A stretch of DNA of 64,000 bases. It comes from Cordia subcordata. Its lineage: Eukaryota; Streptophyta; Magnoliopsida; Boraginales; Cordiaceae. Shown here piece by piece: positions 1 to 12,306 of the stretch. A program made the position numbers and the translations under genes. Location: the NCBI GenBank assembly GCA_028554755.1, contig JAPTOF010000001.1, positions 38,893,501 through 38,957,500 of the forward strand, written 5' to 3'. The notes under the pieces were generated by a model that had not been told where the DNA came from, made no database searches, and worked only from the letters and a program-made list of their open reading frames with translations. How positions within the stretch are numbered: position 1 is the first letter of the stretch; every line of letters starts with the position of its first letter.

Positions 1-1126
1 TGTACTACCCCTGTATCATTTTATTGCATAAGTACACAAATTAGAGCAATAGTAGTATGAATATACAGGGAACAGTGTCCAAAAAAGATGTTGGAACGTT
101 AACAAAGGGACAGATGAAGTACTCATCTCAAGATTTAGTGTTTCATAGATTTAATAGTTCAAGATCATAAAAAATATATGTTATTTGGGCGAGGTATCAG
201 GACAACCAAACTTGTGAGAAGTAAGAATACTTTCACCCTGGCTATTGGCAAAGTGAAATGTGAATTTTTTAATAAAGGTTCTCTTTCCCAAGATGTGCAG
301 ATGAAAGATAATAAAGCTTCCCATCTACATAGGGGCACAATTGATCACAGTGACATTGAACAGTCAACTGCTTGACCTTATCTTGGATGACATAGAGTCT
401 ACTGATGAGGTTCAAACTTTGTTCATTCCTATATCAAGTCAATTAATGAACGCCTTCACGTTCAAGTAGCTTAGATCTCCATACATGCAATTAGCAACAA
501 AGATGAGCTCAATAATTTGACAATTTAAAAGCTTTATGAAGCTTGGCAATCACTTGCAGAAATTTAAAATGGAATTCTAATGCAAAGTTCTGATTTTTTT
601 TGAGTTAAAAATTTCAGCAACTTATCAAAAACACAAAGAAAGAACCAAACAGCATGTTAGTGCAAAATTAGCAGTTAGCTTAGCTAAATTGTTTATTCTA
701 ACAGTGTTTGCTTATCTTCCTTTTACAATTAAAGGTTTCCCTTCCTTTCCTTTCAGTTATTACTTCTATCCTAAACATTATCTAGGCAATATATAAGTCC
801 GAAAGAGTAAATAAAGTGATCATACTTGTCAGTTGTAATGGAAAATATTATATATACGAGATCTGATATGCTAACTAAATTTTCCCAAATATCAGCAAAT
901 ATTTTATATAGATGAAATAAAGTGAAGAACTTTCGTTCCAAGGAAAATCTCATTGGGTCATTTATGCAAGATGCAAGAGAAAGGGACTGATGTTCAGCCA
1001 CAATGTAGTACACCCACGATAAATTGCAAGGTAATCAACATTTTGCTTAGCTTGCTTCAAAGTTTTTAACCATAACTGTGATTATAGCAAATCTTTTCCC
1101 AAATTGTAAGATATTCAGTAGCTCAC
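1..1126 (-). other. Left-edge stretch, probably intron 5 of the PEC-like channel gene
   Basis: A GT donor (gtgagc, read on the minus strand) follows exon 5 directly. No reading frame here resembles the conserved pore-region exon that should come next. Only short AT-rich frames are present. I see no RNA gene or transposon end. Confidence 0.5.
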
Positions 1127-4100
1127 CTAAACTTGAAGAAGAGGAAACCACCAATAAGTACAAATGACATACACGAAACAAGAAGCACAATGAAAAACCT
1201 GCATAAGAAGTACGTTTGACAATACTGCACATCAGGTAACTATTCAGAATAAAGTGATATAAGACTAACCTTAGAAAATCATAAGATAAAAGTGGCTGAA
1301 ACAGTAAGCATTAGGGAGGAACTAGCATCTGTTTTACTTACGTTGCCACGTTTTTCTCAAGTTGCATGTTGAACAAATAGATTAATCTTGCCAAATTCCA
1401 TTTGATATCTTGAAATGAAGGCAGAGAGATATCCAGTTGAAGAGGTGTTGGTTTGTTCGAGGAATTAGACATGCAAGCAAAAGGCGAACCCTTTGCAGCA
1501 AATGCCGGAAATAGATAGAAGAGAAGTTCGAGGATTACATTCATCTTAGTATTTGTGGAATTTACTCGTATGAGTCCAACCAGGATAAAGGATGCCAAAG
1601 ACACTATCATGAGCTTTGCATGGCCCTGTACATGATTGAATACATGCAAACTAGTTATCCAAGGATTAGATTACCAGATTAAAGACTAAGTGAATCAACA
1701 GATAAAAGTTAAATGCCTTTCATATTTATTAAATAATTATAAAAAAAAAGAAAAGAAAACAGAGTTGGTAACAAATAGGAGAATAACTAATAGAAGAACT
1801 AACAATGCACAATAGACATCATTTGTTCTGCAACGATAGCAGAAAATGGTATGAACTCCCACTTTATAAAAAATGTCTGAGTGTCTCAGGGCTTAGAATT
1901 TCCTCTCTGAGCAATTCTCTCTTCTTCTGCAAAGTATAAAGTTTACCTTTTACCTCCCTACGTCATCCAATATTTTTCCTTTCCATTAACTTCGAATTTA
2001 GCTTCCTTAGAAATTGGTTCCATCAGAGATTTAGTAAATCTGGAATTCAATTCTTTATAGTCCCAACTTAATCATCTCAATGGTGACTGAAAATTCCAAA
2101 TCTATGCTGAATTGTTTCACATCCAAATTCAGACGGACTCACGCAGAAAAACTTCTAAGTACGCTTAGAAATCACAATCTCCCATGGCACAAGTTCCAAC
2201 AAATTGAAATTCGTAAGTGATGCTAGAAAACTGGGGATGTTTATTGCTTCAACTGAGCTGTTCCCTAGTCTTCATATTTTATACAAACTCAATTTTTGAC
2301 GTGAAGCTCTTATTGAGTAAGAGAGCAGGAATATTATGCTGACAATCATAGTTGGAGTCAAATAAAAGAAATTAGCAATTAAACATAACCAATTTTTGGA
2401 CATTCAAGAAAATTACAATTTCTAGAAGCTTCAATTGAAACCAAGAATACATACTCAAGAAAAAAAAAAGTGCACACTATTTATTTGTATAAATCTAAAA
2501 GAACTTCACGATATAACTGTAGCATGTTATTTGACCTTGAATATCTTTTTAAGAGTATAAGTAAGTTATATTTCCTAAAAAGCTTTGTGATGAGTACAGA
2601 CCTGAAAACAATTTGTATCCAATTTCAAGAATTTAGCATTTACATTGTCCAAAATATTGATATTCATTGAATCCAGCTTCCTGTTTGCCATTTGAGAATT
2701 AATCCTCCATTTCCCTGCAAAAGATCTCCATCAGGTATTTTTCATTCTGGCTATGAAAGAAATAATACACACTCATTAAAGCAATAGGATTCTAAGAAGA
2801 AATGAACATCAGATGTCTAGGGGTCAAAGAAGAAAGAAGCAATCTATTATTAAGAATATTCTAAGCAACATAAAAACAGAAAACTTGACCATGGCTATGA
2901 GGTGAAGCAACGATTTTTCAAATATACTTGCAATATGAGGCTTTGGCTCAAGTACAAAATCATTGTTTCCTGTTTTCACTTATTAACCGCAATTATACTT
3001 TCAAAATACCTATTCTAAACCCAAAATATGATTATGTTAATTAACAATCACCTTAATTCTCTATGCTAGAAGTCTTCCTCATATGAACACTGCTTGTTCT
3101 GTTAAACAATTTTTGAATAAGCAAAAATTAATCTTGTTATGATCGAAAACCAATTCTATGCTCAGGTTGGGCAGTAAGGATGGGGGAAGGGTAAGCATTT
3201 ATTCTTATACCAGCGTCAGGAAAGATCAAAAAAGAAAAAGGAATTAGCATATCAGGGTACTGTGCCTGGAACAAGAAGGTCTGGCATACTGCAGTATGAC
3301 CATGCAATATATGCTAATTGTGGGCAGGAAGCTGGTAGACTTTTAAAAGATCCAGCTCATTCTCAAGCTGTGAAAAGGAAATGATAGGAATAAACCAAAA
3401 GAATAAGAGAACCAGAAGGAAGCAAATGAACTTCACATCTGAATGAATGAACTCACTAGTCCCCCTCATGCGGTCTCCTGTTTCTCTTGCTTCATATGGC
3501 TCACATGATTAGCAGGAGAGGAAGCATTCACCACACATTTGTCTCTAATTAGGGATACCACACCTTGCTTTCAGTTAAAATCGCTGAACATTTATGTATC
3601 ATGTGACATAAGCTCCTTGTTATTCTCTCTACATCTATTTACAAAATCATTTGCTGTATTCCGTGGCAACTCAAAGTTAATGTTCAAAATGTCAAATTTC
3701 CAAATTTATGAGAGTGCTGCCTTGCCAGGCAAAACCATATTATTAAGTGTAACTCCTCTGTGGTGCTATATATGTATTGAAATATAAGCAGAAAACATAT
3801 TGATAGAACATAGCTACTTTGATGAGCATCAGAAAACAGAGTGAAGAAAGGAGAAAACTTATTCCAATCTCTATCTTTCAATATCTAAAAGACAGGACAA
3901 ATCTGGTAGCCTCAAGGATTGTAATCAATAACAGAACTCATATTCACTGTCAGAGGAAACATAATAACAATCTGATACTGCCACAAGTTGAAGGACAAGG
4001 ATCAACAAGTTGCTATAGCAATGGAAGTCGCACCTCAGCTATCTAGCATCCTAAAGAAGCAACAGTAGATTACTGCTGAGGTCTTCCCAAAAGCCAAATA

Positions 4101-6624
4101 TGGCATGGATAGATATAGAGTTGCTTCTCATCCATGTTATTTAGGTATCAAACTTAAAGCATCAAACAACAACCAAACACATATATCATCGGAAGTTGAA
4201 GTACTGGTGAAGGATACATTATTTAATGCATATAAGAATCTAAAGTGAGAAGTAACATGATCTGATACTCGGTCTAACAAAGAAGTTTTATGAGCAACAA
4301 GACGGCCCATGAGGAGAATAGCTAATAAACCAGCTAAAATTAGTAAAATAATACTAGTAAAAAAGTTCTTAAAAATGACAATTGTAGAGGGATAGTTTGC
4401 TGTGGCAAATGAAGAAAGTAGGAAAGGGACTGACACATGAAATGTCTCACCTTTGTTGTTCATCAAAAAATTATGCATGAACAAAGCTGAAGATGGGTTG
4501 GACCAGCAAAATGATACCTTTCTGCAAAAATAGTCAGAGGCATTAGGCCCAAGAAAATATGTTATGTTGCAGTATATCTCAATTAGTCATAATATTGAGG
4601 CGCTATCTGCTTGACGGGAATCCTACAAGACATTGTGTCCATCAATTTGAAGAGCAAACTTTTGGTAGAACAATACACACTTCGTAACATCGTAAATAAG
4701 GGTGCAGGTTGATGACAATAAACTAAAAGTTGATAAGCCAGAATGATCACATCTAAACATTGTAATATAAGACTAGACCAATCAACCTTTTTTTACAGAA
4801 ATCCGCATCACATGTCCCATATCAAATAAGAGACAGGTACAGAAAGAAATACATAGAGTTCTATCACCTTGATGGAAAAGGTAAAAGAGAAATTTTGATG
4901 CAGTCCATTTGCAAAGCAGCATTCAGAGCTTGAAGTGCACAAGCACAAGCTTCAATTCCAATGGTATTTTATAGGTTCAGTTCGATCAGAGTTTACTTTA
5001 TCTCAATCTAATTCTTCAAACTATAAATGCAGAGAGGTATGTTTAGTCAATTCATGCTACATTTCATAATTTAAATCAAGGAAAGAAAAAGGGATATGAA
5101 ATGCAGACATTGACTCCACCATACTTTGGCAGCTGCAGTCAGCAGTATTAAGATATAATAGCATGGTCCGCAGGATATATAAAATATACATAATTACCTA
5201 GGCCTTTTTCTACAGAAAACAGCAGCAGCAAGTCAAGTATGCAATTTTGACATCTTTATTGAACATTAATATGCCTAAGAACAGCCACACATCAATTTCA
5301 CTAATATACACAATTTTCTTAATAACCGTCCTACTTCTCTAACTTTTAGCCGTTTCCCTATTCCTCAAGCAGCAATCTTTTGAACTCAAAAATTACAACC
5401 CTCTTCTATAACAATAATAATAACAATAAAGACCTGCAACTTATCTTCTTGATGAGAATATATAGCAAAGTATACATGTCAATTTACAAACTATTTTATC
5501 AAACATTTATTTGTAAAAGAATACCCACATGCTACATGGCAGCAAGGCTTCAACGCCAGTTTTCTTTAAAATTTTTGTGTAACGCGCTGTAGAAATATCT
5601 CAATTCAGAGCTCAAGCTTTTACTGGAAAAGAAAGTTTGAACTTATCCTCTCTCACATTCCAATTAAAAAAAAAATGTCAAGTGACAACAATATAATTAT
5701 TTTCTATTCTTACATAGTCAACAATCATTTTAAACACAGTCTATAACTAAATTCAATGGCATAAGCTTACAAAGGTCGAATAGTTGCAGAAACATTGATT
5801 TGTGTTGTGCTTTAAATGGAGTGTGCACAAACTTTACGTGCAAACTTTACAATGGACAAAGATATTACTACTCTGGTAGTACATCCTCAACCAGAATCGT
5901 CAAAATAAAAGTCTAACAATGTCTAACAGCTCAGAAAGCCATTCAAGCATATAATCATACATCATGTAGTGCACAATAGCATTAGTGCTTTTGGATATCA
6001 CTCATACATACACATGTATGTATGTATATAAAGTCTTAGAGGGTGTTTGGCTTTGCTTATTTTAGGTGCTTATAAGCACCCAGAAAACAGCACCCTTTTT
6101 TACCATTTAGGTGCTTATAAGCACCAAATAAGCAAAGCCAAACACCCTCTTAGTTAATATTTATAAAATTATAATCAACAGCCTGGTGCACGCTATTTCC
6201 GGATCACTTTGGTCTACTACATATTCAAGAAAACTGAATAAAGGGTCAACAATGGTACTTTGAATTCTTGAATTAGTCATAAGCTCGATAAAAATTCATA
6301 TCTCATTCAAGAATCTATACTCACTCAAACAAAGACACATGCAAGGACTAGCATTAAAACAAATCCACGTCCATTTTCACTACAAGTAATAATTCAACTA
6401 GTACCAAGAACATATTAAAACGTTTACTGCATATATCACACATGTATTCTTATGCATTTACAAGCGTGTATGCATGAGATGATCAACTTTTTTCAAGAAA
6501 AAAAGAGCAGAAGATTTGTGGGTCACCTCTTAGAAGGAGGAATGAGATGCAATCTTGGAGTTTGTGTTGATGTCAATAGTGGTGGCAGCTTCCATGGTTT
6601 TGGGGGTGTGTGCAACTGAAGCAT
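1127..6624 (-). CDS. POLLUX-like plastid envelope ion channel (PEC1/PEC2 family), first five coding exons; gene continues past left edge
   Basis: Five exons join in frame on the minus strand: 6527-6624, 4451-4521, 2602-2714, 1342-1625 and 1127-1198. Every junction has AG/GT sites and phase is kept (638 nt, 212 codons plus 2 nt). The start MLQLHTPPKP opens a Pro/Leu/Thr-rich, acid-poor N-terminus that looks like a plastid transit peptide. Hydrophobic segments lie at about residues 99-114, 118-135 and 190-212 (ending GGFLFFKFR). The stretch DIKWNLARLIYLFNMQLEKN matches my memory of plant POLLUX-like proteins such as At5g02940 (PEC1) and At5g43745 (PEC2), which conduct cations across the plastid envelope. 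The pore and the RCK/TrkA-N regulatory part are outside the window: the exon expected after FFKFR (Trp/Cys-rich in homologues) is not found in 1-1126. The family call rests on the membrane-domain text only; exon structure is more certain than function. Confidence 0.82.
4522..6526 (-). other. Intron 1 of the PEC-like gene (introns 2-4: 2715-4450, 1626-2601, 1199-1341)
   Basis: These introns are bounded by consensus GT/AG sites in the minus-strand reading. Intron 1 (about 2.0 kb) separates the transit-peptide-like exon from the rest and carries a Tourist-like MITE at 6039-6149. Intron 2 (about 1.7 kb) contains a membrane-like open frame (4137-4484) that is only read-through from exon 2. I see nothing else definable in these introns. 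Confidence 0.7.
6039..6149. mobile_element. Tourist-like MITE (PIF/Harbinger type), in intron 1 of the channel gene
   Basis: A 111-bp foldback element. The terminal inverted repeats read GAGGGTGTTTGGCTTTGC inward from each side and continue almost without mismatch to GTGCTTATAAGCAC. A perfect 3-bp target duplication TTA flanks it (6036-6038 and 6150-6152). The near-perfect arms suggest a young copy. Related copies are at 26481-26599 and about 58480-58600. Confidence 0.85.
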
Positions 6625-8294
6625 TTTTTCTACGGGGGTGTGAAAAAAGTGTAGACTAAGAGTTTCTGTTGATGTGAAAAGCGAACTATTGAATGAAAGA
6701 ATGAATGAAAAGATTCTATATGTCTGATAATTTTTGCTTGTAAATAAGGGGGAAAAAAGAGTATTACTTACTTTTTTATATGCTTATAAGAAATTTATTT
6801 CGATCAAATAAAGAGACTTTCTATTCTTTAGAAACATAGGAAAATTATGACATTTATTAATGCGAGATATGTTTAAATTATTTTTAAAAAAATTATTACT
6901 TGTAAGTTTTTATTTTATTAAATAGGTAACTTATACACATTTTATCTAAATATTTCTCTATTTATAATATGCTTGTAAACACTTATAAGGAAGTTTAAAT
7001 AAGCAAAACCAAGTGGACTCTAGTAAAGAATTAAGGAATAACTCAAGTTATTGAGTCTATCTCCTTAAAGTGTGAAATTTTGAGTTTAATTTTGTGGGTG
7101 GGAGTTAAAAAACAAAAAAGTGGGCTCTAGTGGAAAAGAAAAAGAAGAGGCTCTAGTGAAATATTAGTGGGGTTAAATTGATGTTTTTCTGGACCACATC
7201 ATTGAAAATATCAAGAAAATTTAACATTAATGGAGTTGTAAGCGCATACTTGTATTTGAATACAGGCAAGGCGGATTAAATGATTATATTAGATTTTGCT
7301 AACTTTAAATTCAATAGTGGGTTAAAGATTATTGTTACTAAAAATACAAAATAAAGTATTTAACATTTTTTTAGGTCCCCCTTATATGTTTTAGAAATAC
7401 ATTCTTATTTCACTTGTTAATTCTTCCGTATCCAAGGTTACTGTAGACTGAAATTTAATATTTTGTAAGGGGCTCTGACCTAATTAAATTAATAGATAAT
7501 TTTTTTTACTTTATATAAGGTTGTAATTATAATCGATGTATATTAATTTAAATCTCAAAGGTTGTTTTGACTTGAAAAATATAAAAGAAATACTCCAACC
7601 TACAGGTAATTAAAGCTGAAATTTCTTGATTGTGGCCTTAGCGGCATAACCAATTACACCATAAAATTAATAAACGCGCATAGACTATGATTAAACTGTT
7701 TACCAAAATAAGAAAAGACGTTGACCAAGAAGAAAAGAAAAAAGAAACATACAAGAAAAAGGTGGCATTAATTTTCAAATAGAATGTGGGTTGTCTGAGG
7801 TTTGGTGGGCCACGTGCTTTCCATGCCAGAAGCGGCCGCCATTGCAGAGCCAGAGTAGATGACTCCTCACTTATTTCAAAACTTTTTTTTTTTCCAATGT
7901 AGTAGTTGGCCACGCAAGCATGAAAGGAAAAAAAAAAAAAAAGGAAAGAAAACATGTTGAATTAAAAATTAATTTGGTTCCTGTGACGCTATATCTGTCT
8001 GATATAAATTTAATTATATTTGTATGACACAACTTCTCGTGTCAAGCGAGATTAAAGCCTCGCAAATGAATATATACATGAGATAAAGATAAAATTATGA
8101 CTTTACATGTGAACATATTTGTAGGCCGATAGAAGATTTGAATCCACAATCATTAATAACCTAACTTTATATTATATTAAGGGATAACATATTATTTTGT
8201 ATGATTTATTATAAATGTATATTATTTTATATAATATTAAAATAGATACGGATCTCGATTTTAGGAAGCATGAGAGCTATACGTTTGAATACTA
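6625..8294. other. Upstream region of the channel gene, no gene seen
   Basis: AT-rich spacer. It contains a G-box core CACGTG at 7811-7816 inside a short locally GC-richer patch (about 7790-7860), and homopurine runs. The open frame 7638-7955 on the minus strand is hydrophobic and low in complexity, and I do not support it as a gene. Confidence 0.5.
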
Positions 8295-8302
8295 CAAGAG
8301 GG

Positions 8303-9045
8303 TAGGGGTGTAGAACAAGTCGGAAAAATCGCAATAATCGATTCGGCCGAATCGAATTGACCGCAAACCGTTGGTTTTTAACATAATTTGGTCGGTTACG
8401 GTTTTAATTTTGAAAAACTGCAGTGGACGGTTCGATTAACGGTTTTAAGAGGTCAAAACCGTAGTTAAACCAAATCGCCTGCATATATTACTATTATATA
8501 TATGTATCTGTGCATTATATATTAATAAATATTTAAAGAATATAAATAGGCAGGCATTTTACTTAGGGTTTTAAACATAAAAAGTTAAAAACAACGATTC
8601 TCTCTCTTTCAAAAATATATATGTGTGTATCGTATATTAATATATATTAATAAAATATTTAGAAAATATATAAGAAGTTATGGACTAGTTTTCTATGTTC
8701 TTGGTTTGAGATGGTTGCAGGTTATAATATATGAAGTTATGAGTTTGTGTATGTCATATGTTATGTTCTTTGGACGAATGAAGTATGGTCCTGGCTAAAA
8801 AAATTAAATTACTATTTGAAGGAAAACAATTTGACCACCGCCCAAATATTGGACCGAACCAGTCGAAACTTTATTTTTAAACTGATCAAAAAAATTGCCC
8901 TAACCGTATCAAACCGCATAAGCCGAAACCACTGATTTCTTAAGTAATTTGGGCTGCTTTGGTTTTATGAAATGAAAAGCCGCAATATTCAGTTTGGTAA
9001 AAAATTTTGTTCAAAAACCGCGTAAACCGCCCGTTTACACCCCTA
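8303..9045. mobile_element. Non-autonomous hAT element, 743 bp
   Basis: The termini are TAGGGGTGTA and TACACCCCTA, a typical plant hAT end. The flanking 8-mers CAAGAGGG (8295-8302) and CAAGAGGA (9046-9053) form an 8-bp target duplication with one mismatch. The interior has subterminal short repeats built on AACCG/CGGTT on both strands, which fits transposase-binding sites. No transposase frame is present. Confidence 0.82.
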
Positions 9046-9813
9046 CAAGAGGATATCATACCTATTTTAAAGGATATGTACACTGCACATTTGAAGATCA
9101 TAAAAAGGTTCTATGCTAATAGGGTCAATCTGACCTAAAATGCATTTTCTAGGTTTGGGGTGTCACTCAACCCAAAGAGGGCGCTGATTGAGTTGGTTCC
9201 CGAGGAAACCCGTGTAACTTTAACTCTGCTAAAGTCGAGTTTAAGTACTTTAGACTATGCCTTAGTCGGCCAACTATACAACCCCTAATGGAACTCAACT
9301 AAACAAATCTAGTTGGGCCTCCATCATATGCAATACTGTCTAATTAACCTGAAGAGGTAGATTTTATCCAAATTCCATCCTGACAATCTATAAATACCAG
9401 CAGCATTGACCATAAGCAAAGCTACACAATTCTGAAATAGTTAACATACAAATAATCCTATGAACTTTTTTGGTCGATTTGCTATTTTAAGCGTTGGAGT
9501 CTCGCGGTAAAGTTTATTCTCTTTAGCCAATAAAACATAGATGACTTGTTGGAGTACTTTAGCCAATAACACACAAATGATTTAGTTAACCTGATCATAC
9601 TTCCGCTTCCTTAGTTAACCTCATCATATTTTGCTCATTTTGCAGATGACTCATTGATACATTCAAATTCTCTTTACATTTACCATACACTTTGACAAAT
9701 AACTAGAGATAGAGTACTATTTATCCTATATTAAATTACATCATCTAAGTGATAGGCAATGCCGAAGATAATGTATCAAAGGCCTCATTTCTTACAAGAT
9801 GACTCGTGGTCTT
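9046..9813. other. Spacer between two hAT elements
   Basis: No coding frame, RNA gene or clear repeat end was seen in this 0.77-kb stretch. It is less AT-rich around 9160-9300, but every frame is interrupted. Confidence 0.4.
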
Positions 9814-10516
9814 CAGGGGCGGAACCAAGGGGGGCGAGCGGGGCCCCGGTCCCCCTCCCAAGCATGAAAAAATATATTTTAGTACATATAAAATTTTTAA
9901 AAATTTCAAAAAATCTTCTTATGGCCCCCCCTTAATTTTTTCACTTATTTTGTTTTGTTTGAAATTGTTCTTGAAATAATATTTTCCAAATATATTTTTT
10001 TATGTAGATGATATTTCAATGATTATAAATAAGTAACTTTACAAATAAATTTTAGTAATCTTTAATTTATTTGTTCTGTTGTTGAGTAGTTAGAGTAATT
10101 TTTTTTGGCAAGATAGATTTAAAGCTTCATAAAATTTAGATAGCCATTCAATAGAAAATTTATTTTATTTAGAGAATCTTTTCATATATTATTTATGTAT
10201 TTGTTTTGGCTAGAAAATTTCGCAAAGGAGTGTATAACTTAATTTCATTAATAGAATCAGTATACTTTTTTTTATATAATTTATATTATTTTGTTAAATA
10301 ATATTTTCTTTACACTTGTTTATGTTTGAAAAAAACTAGCATCACTAACCTTTATTGTTATGATTATTGCTACATATAATATATATTCTCTCATGTTAAA
10401 AAGTTGAAGCCTTGCTTTTTTATTTAACATTATTTCGACGATTATTTTTCATTCAAATATGTATGTAGACCTTGCCCCCCCCTCCCCCCGACAAAAAATT
10501 TCTGGTTCCACCCCTG
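9814..10516. mobile_element. Non-autonomous hAT element, 703 bp
   Basis: The ends read CAGGGGCGGAACCAAG on the left and, inward from the right, CAGGGGTGGAACCAGA. The 8-bp flanks GTGGTCTT (9806-9813) and GTGATCTT (10517-10524) differ at one base. Subterminal C/G-rich tracts and an AT-rich core without a transposase frame fit a deletion derivative. It is a different family from the 8303-9045 element. Confidence 0.85.
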
Positions 10517-10631
10517 GTGATCTTCTATGTTAGCTTCACGTGATATAAAACATTAATTAAGTTGTTCAACCTGTGCTTTGTTAGGAGGCCAGAATACTAT
10601 GATCTAGAAGAGACTTGTTCTAGTTGTCTTA

Positions 10632-10857
10632 GGGCTTGTTTGGATTAGCTTTTTTCAGGAAAAAATAATTTTTTTTTGAAAAAATTACATTAAATTTGCA
10701 ATAACTATTTGATTTGGCTTCGAAAAAAGTTGAAACACTGAAAAAAGCTCAAATACAGCTTTTTTTTAAAAGCCAGAATTTTCGGCTTTTAAAAAAAAAC
10801 TGTTTTTCAAAAGCTGTTAAAAAAATACTTTTAAAAAAAGTCAATCCAAGCGAGCCC
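10632..10857. mobile_element. Tourist-like foldback MITE, 226 bp
   Basis: TIRs GGGCTTGTTTGGATT (left) and GGGCTCGCTTGGATT (right, read inward) are flanked by TTA at 10629-10631 and 10858-10860. The interior is a long imperfect hairpin of A/T runs with an AGCTTTT core. Short frames predicted inside it are hairpin artefacts. Confidence 0.8.
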
Positions 10858-11369
10858 TTAGCTTGGTGCAACTGGGGACCGATTGAGACTGAACAACATT
10901 TACCACTTTGGCTCTTCTCCAGAATTTCCAACATTTTAATTGTGCCTGAAAACGAAATGATCTGAAAAAAGAACTCTCCATTCTTGCAATCTCCTAGGAT
11001 ACTGCCTCAGTCACAAAATAATGGACCTCTGTTTATGTCATCCAAACAATAAAACAAAAACACAAATGGGGACCATTTTTTTTGGATGATTCTTTTTTTT
11101 GGTCAAAAGATATTTTGTTAGTTAACCGACAGCCATATTGTGTAGATCTTTCCATTACAAATTAAATAGCAAGATTAGATATTACCCATACAATTACATA
11201 GCAAAGTACTGGTTAAAGTACATTTTGCAACTCTAGTTGATTAGCCAATCTTCTTATGTACAAAAACCACCAAGCGAATTTCAATCACAATCGTGTTAAT
11301 AATGTACTTTAACATTTAATTTTTGGGGCATTCCCATGAAATAGTGCACCCCAGCTATTATCACTACCA

Positions 11370-12306
11370 CTAGGGAGTTAATGAGTTAAATAACCACTTT
11401 TTAAAATTTAAATATCAAAATAGCAATGTTTCAAAACTAGAGTAAAATAACCAACTTCTCAACTTAGTGTCTTGAAGACACTAAGTTGAGATTAATTATG
11501 TTGACATGGCATTAGTTGATATGGCATATTATTTCATATAAATTTAGTGTCTTGAAGACACAAAGTTCAATATTTTTTTTTGTGCTTTTAAATACTGTTC
11601 AATATTTTTTTTTGTGCTTTTAAATACTTTTTTATTTTATTTTTTCTTTGTAGTATTTTTTATTTCAATTTTTTGTCCTTTCGAAAAAATTTTATTCAAT
11701 TTTTTGAAAAAGGCAAAAAGAATTTAAACAAAAAATTGAAAGGACAATAAAAATTGAAATTAATTTCTTAAAAGGATAGGAAATTGAAACAAAAAAAGTA
11801 TTGAAAAGAGAAAGAGTTAAATAAAAAAATATGAGTTAATACCAAATTTTAATTTCTTAATTTTAATTTTAATTTTTTAATTCATAAATTTTTATTTTTA
11901 ATTTTTTCTTTAAAAATATTATTAAAATTACAGCATTAGTGTGTTAAAAAGAAAAATAAAGGACAACTTTGTGTCTTTAAAACACTAAGTTCAAAAAATT
12001 TAATCATTTACCTACGTGACAAAAATTGCTACATGTGTTATGTCATGTCAACATTACTTATTTAAACTTTGCGTCTTTAAGATGCAAAGTTGTCTAAGGT
12101 GGTCATTTGCGTCATTTGTTTGAGAAGTTAGTTATTTTGGTATAAATTTTATAAATTGTGGTTAGTTTGATCATTATCTCACCATTGAGTCAAGACGCAA
12201 AGTTGTCTAAGGTGGTCATTTGCCTCATTTGTTTGAGAAGTTAGTTATTTTGGTATAAATTTTATAAATTGTGGTTAGTTTGATCATTATCTCGCCATTG
12301 AGTCAC
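11370..12306. mobile_element. Probable DNA-transposon relic with internal tandem duplication
   Basis: The left edge (gagttaaataaccac) and right edge (gtggttagtttgatcattatctc) are roughly inverted to each other. Inside are palindromes built on a TTGAAGACACTAAGTT-type motif near 11470 and variants near 11550, 11970 and 12070. The last 226 bp are two copies of a 113-bp unit (12081-12193 and 12194-12306) that are nearly identical. No target duplication was identified, so boundaries and class are uncertain. Confidence 0.4.
12081..12306. repeat. 113-bp tandem duplication
   Basis: Two adjacent copies (12081-12193, 12194-12306) differ at only a few positions, for example gatgc/gacgc, gcgtc/gcctc and ctcacc/ctcgcc. 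The similarity points to a recent local duplication at the edge of the transposon relic. Confidence 0.85.

Noticed and set aside
4137..4484. 115-aa minus-strand frame with membrane-like segments
   Set aside because: It begins inside exon 2 of the channel gene and runs past the GT donor into the intron. The exon chain in phase explains it better.
7638..7955. 105-aa hydrophobic minus-strand frame
   Set aside because: Low-complexity Phe/Ser runs come from poly-A tracts. No homology or promoter signal supports it.
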